A stretch of DNA of 45,662 nucleotides, from assembly GCF_001885585.1 (NCBI RefSeq), contig NZ_LSRP01000098.1, positions 1-45,662 on the forward strand, written 5' to 3'. This DNA is from Pararhizobium antarcticum (GTDB lineage Bacteria; Pseudomonadota; Alphaproteobacteria; Rhizobiales; Rhizobiaceae). Position numbers and translations under genes: made by a program. The notes under the pieces were generated by a model. That model ran no database searches, was not told where the DNA came from, and worked only from the letters and a program-made list of their open reading frames with translations. Of the stretch, positions 43,743 through 45,662 are shown piece after piece; within the stretch, counting starts at the first letter, position 1, and every line of letters starts with the position of its first letter.

Positions 43743-43760
43743 CGGTCAACAGCCTGTCAT
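43743..43760 (+). promoter_or_regulatory. Pho-box-like site before phoX
   Basis: CGGTCAA-CAGC-CTGTCAT: two heptamers, one perfect and one with two changes from CTGTCAT, with the 4-base spacer of PhoB operators. It is 68 bases before the phoX start, as expected for a phosphate-starvation gene. Confidence 0.6.
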
Positions 43761-43827
43761 GCTTGCGCCCTAACGTCGCTTCCGCGCCCCATATCTGGTG
43801 GCGGTCTCAACCGAAGCGGAGCATCCC

Positions 43828-45662
43828 ATGTCACTCTTGCCTTCCAATTCTTCTCCCGTCATTCGCGATGTCATTGCCGAGCGCGTCTCGCGGCGCACCT
43901 TTCTCAAGGCCGCATCCTCGATCGGCGCCATCGCCGCAGGCAGCGGCTTCATCGGCTCGCTCTTTGCCGGCGAGAGCTTTGCCGCCGCTGCGCAATCCAG
44001 CCTCGTCTTTACCGAACTGACCCGCGCCTATGGGAAGGACACGGCTGTTGCCGATGGTTACAGTGTCAAGGTGCTGGCCCGGTGGGGTGATGCGCTGAAG
44101 GCCGGTCTCGGCGAATTCGATGCCGCGTCGATCACCGCTGCCGAGCAGGAAAGCCGCTTCGGCTACAATTGCGACTACACAGCCTTCATGCCGCTGCCCA
44201 AGGGCTCTACCGAATCGACGCGCGGCCTGCTCTGCGTCAACAATGAATACATCTCGCCGAATGTTATGTTCCCCGGCATGACCGAGGACGAAGCCGCCGT
44301 GAAGATGACCCGTGAACAGGTCGATCTCGGCATGGCGGCCATGGGCCATTCCATCGTCGAGATCGCCTTTGCCGACGGACGCTGGAGCCTTGTCACAGAC
44401 AGCCCGCTCAATCGTCGCCTGACGCTTGAAACTCCGATGCGCCTGTCCGGTCCGGCCGCCGGCCACGACCTGCTGAAAACCAGCGGCGATCCCGAGGGCC
44501 TTGTGGTCAAGGGCACCAACTACAACTGCGGCGGCGGCGTCACCCCCTGGGGCACGGTGCTAACCTGCGAGGAGGGGGCATCAGATACCTTCGGCGGCAA
44601 GATCGAGGCCTCGTCCATTGCCAATGTGCTCGAGCGCTACGGCTTCGACGGCTCCGATTTCTACGGCCGGGCCCGTTTCCACGACCGCTTCGATATCAGC
44701 AAGGAACCCAACGAACCCAACCGCTTCGACTGGGTCGTCGAGATCGACCCCTATGATCCGCAGTCCGTGCCGGTCAAGCGCACGGCGCTCGGTCGCATGT
44801 CGCACGAGGCATCCACCGTTGTGCTCAACAAGGACGGCCGCGTGGTGGTCTACATGGGCGACGATGACTATTTCGAATATGTCTACCGCTTCGTTTCCGC
44901 CGGGACCTTTGATCCGGCCAGACCCGAAACCGGCAAGGACCTGCTGGACGAAGGCACCCTGTCGGTCGGCAAGTTCGAAGCCGATGGCAAGCTCACCTGG
45001 ATGCCGCTTGTGCAGGGGCAGGGGCCGCTGACCGCTGAAAACGGTTTCGCAACCCAGGCCGACGTCCTGATCCGGACGCGACTTGCGGCCGATGCCCTCG
45101 GCGCAACGCCGATGGATCGTCCCGAGGACTTCGAGACGAACCCGGTCACTGGCCGCGTCTATGCTGTCATGACGAAGAACAAGAAGCTTGCCGCCGACAA
45201 GATCAATCCCGCCAACACGCGGCCGGAAAATCTCTGGGGCCACATTGTCGAACTGATCCCGCCGGGCGGACGCGGAAGCGATGCCGATCATGCGGCCGAC
45301 GTCTTCGACTGGGATATCTTCGTGCTGGCCGGTAATCCTGCCGATCCCGCCATCAAGGCGAGCTTTCACCCGGAAACATCCGACAGCGGCTGGTTCGTCT
45401 GTCCCGACAACATCACCTTCGATCCGCAGGGCCGGCTCTGGGTTGCCACCGACGGTGCCAATGATTTCGGCCTGCCGGATGGCATCTACGGGATCGATAC
45501 CGAGGGTCCGGCGCGCGGCCTGCCGAAGTTGCTGTTTACCTGCCCCGCTGGCGCCGAGGCAACCGGGCCAATCTTCTCCCCGGATGGCACGACGCTGTTT
45601 GTCTCCGTACAGCACCCCGCCGAAGATGCCGAGACACTCGACGAGGCGACAACCCTCTGGCC
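43828..45662 (+). CDS. phoX: PhoX-family (DUF839) alkaline phosphatase, 3' end outside window
   Basis: 611 codons are visible and the frame runs off the right edge. A Tat signal with SRRTFLK (residues 21-27) and a hydrophobic stretch IGAIAAGSGFIGSLFAG mark export of a folded metalloprotein to the periplasm. Downstream PhoX/DUF839 signatures include NEYISPNVMFPG, NYNCGGGVTPWGTVLTCEE, LGRMSHEAS, DDDYFEYVYRF, RPEDFETNPVTGRVY and NITFDPQGRLWVATDG. PhoX is a Ca/Fe-dependent monoesterase releasing phosphate. CGGAG lies seven bases before ATG 43828. The Pho-box-like site upstream supports PhoB control. About 20-50 further residues are expected. Confidence 0.93.
   Translation, partial: MSLLPSNSSPVIRDVIAERVSRRTFLKAASSIGAIAAGSGFIGSLFAGESFAAAAQSSLVFTELTRAYGKDTAVADGYSVKVLARWGDALKAGLGEFDAASITAAEQESRFGYNCDYTAFMPLPKGSTESTRGLLCVNNEYISPNVMFPGMTEDEAAVKMTREQVDLGMAAMGHSIVEIAFADGRWSLVTDSPLNRRLTLETPMRLSGPAAGHDLLKTSGDPEGLVVKGTNYNCGGGVTPWGTVLTCEEGASDTFGGKIEASSIANVLERYGFDGSDFYGRARFHDRFDISKEPNEPNRFDWVVEIDPYDPQSVPVKRTALGRMSHEASTVVLNKDGRVVVYMGDDDYFEYVYRFVSAGTFDPARPETGKDLLDEGTLSVGKFEADGKLTWMPLVQGQGPLTAENGFATQADVLIRTRLAADALGATPMDRPEDFETNPVTGRVYAVMTKNKKLAADKINPANTRPENLWGHIVELIPPGGRGSDADHAADVFDWDIFVLAGNPADPAIKASFHPETSDSGWFVCPDNITFDPQGRLWVATDGANDFGLPDGIYGIDTEGPARGLPKLLFTCPAGAEATGPIFSPDGTTLFVSVQHPAEDAETLDEATTLW

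Overview
The window looks like chromosomal DNA of a Rhizobiales bacterium, most likely Rhizobiaceae. The evidence is the gene order dapA-smpB / NYN RNase / rpoZ-rsh / DUF2062-acpS-lepB-rnc-era, the rhizobial/Brucella-type porin with its paired-cysteine N-terminal signature, the acidic-tailed RpoZ, the DUF1127 micro-protein and HWE-type kinases. Coding is dense and GC-rich, with one clearly mosaic stretch near 10.6-19.7 kb.

Layout. (1) 1-11 kb is accessory in character: the end of an IS21-like element, a secreted unknown protein, a Vgb-like single-domain haemoglobin beside an OmpR regulator/hybrid kinase pair, a LuxR-type regulator, a membrane protein of unknown function, a 740-aa RTX protein with 72-residue tandem repeats, and a CPBP intramembrane protease. 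A bipartite 66-bp element occurs twice here, before the LuxR gene and behind the protease gene. (2) 11.25-19.72 kb is a patchwork bounded by two near-identical 40-bp direct repeats. It holds a type III restriction subunit C-terminus cut off by an IS5/IS903-group element, an unrelated gene fragment on the other side of that IS, a stand-alone CheB-like methylesterase with a zinc-ribbon tail, a receiver protein and a 1.2-kb-residue CheB-CheR-PAS-HWE kinase fusion, a VapE-like fragment and an IS6 relic. (3) 19.9-22.6 kb has a stress-type small membrane protein with a candidate EcfG promoter, 1.2 kb without convincing genes, and a strongly expressed porin with a good terminator. (4) 22.7-35.8 kb is core genome: alpha/beta hydrolase, Slt, DapA, SmpB, NYN RNase, RpoZ, Rsh, DUF1127, DUF2062, AcpS, LepB, Rnc, Era. 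(5) 35.9-45.7 kb carries an unknown protein, ArsH, a Xi-class glutathione transferase, Tex, UDP-glucose dehydrogenase, RecO and a Tat-exported PhoX that runs off the window; a Pho-box-like site lies before phoX.

How it fits together. The core block covers lysine/peptidoglycan precursor synthesis, ribosome rescue, transcription and (p)ppGpp control, lipid carrier activation, protein export and RNA processing. The accessory blocks are dominated by signalling (three kinase/receiver or methylation modules) and surface or secreted products (RTX protein, porin). The most unusual module is the 13.5-18.6 kb CheB / receiver / CheB-CheR-HWE kinase set: no other chemotaxis gene is present, the fused CheB domain has Asn at the catalytic Asp position, and an intact second CheB domain is encoded next door.
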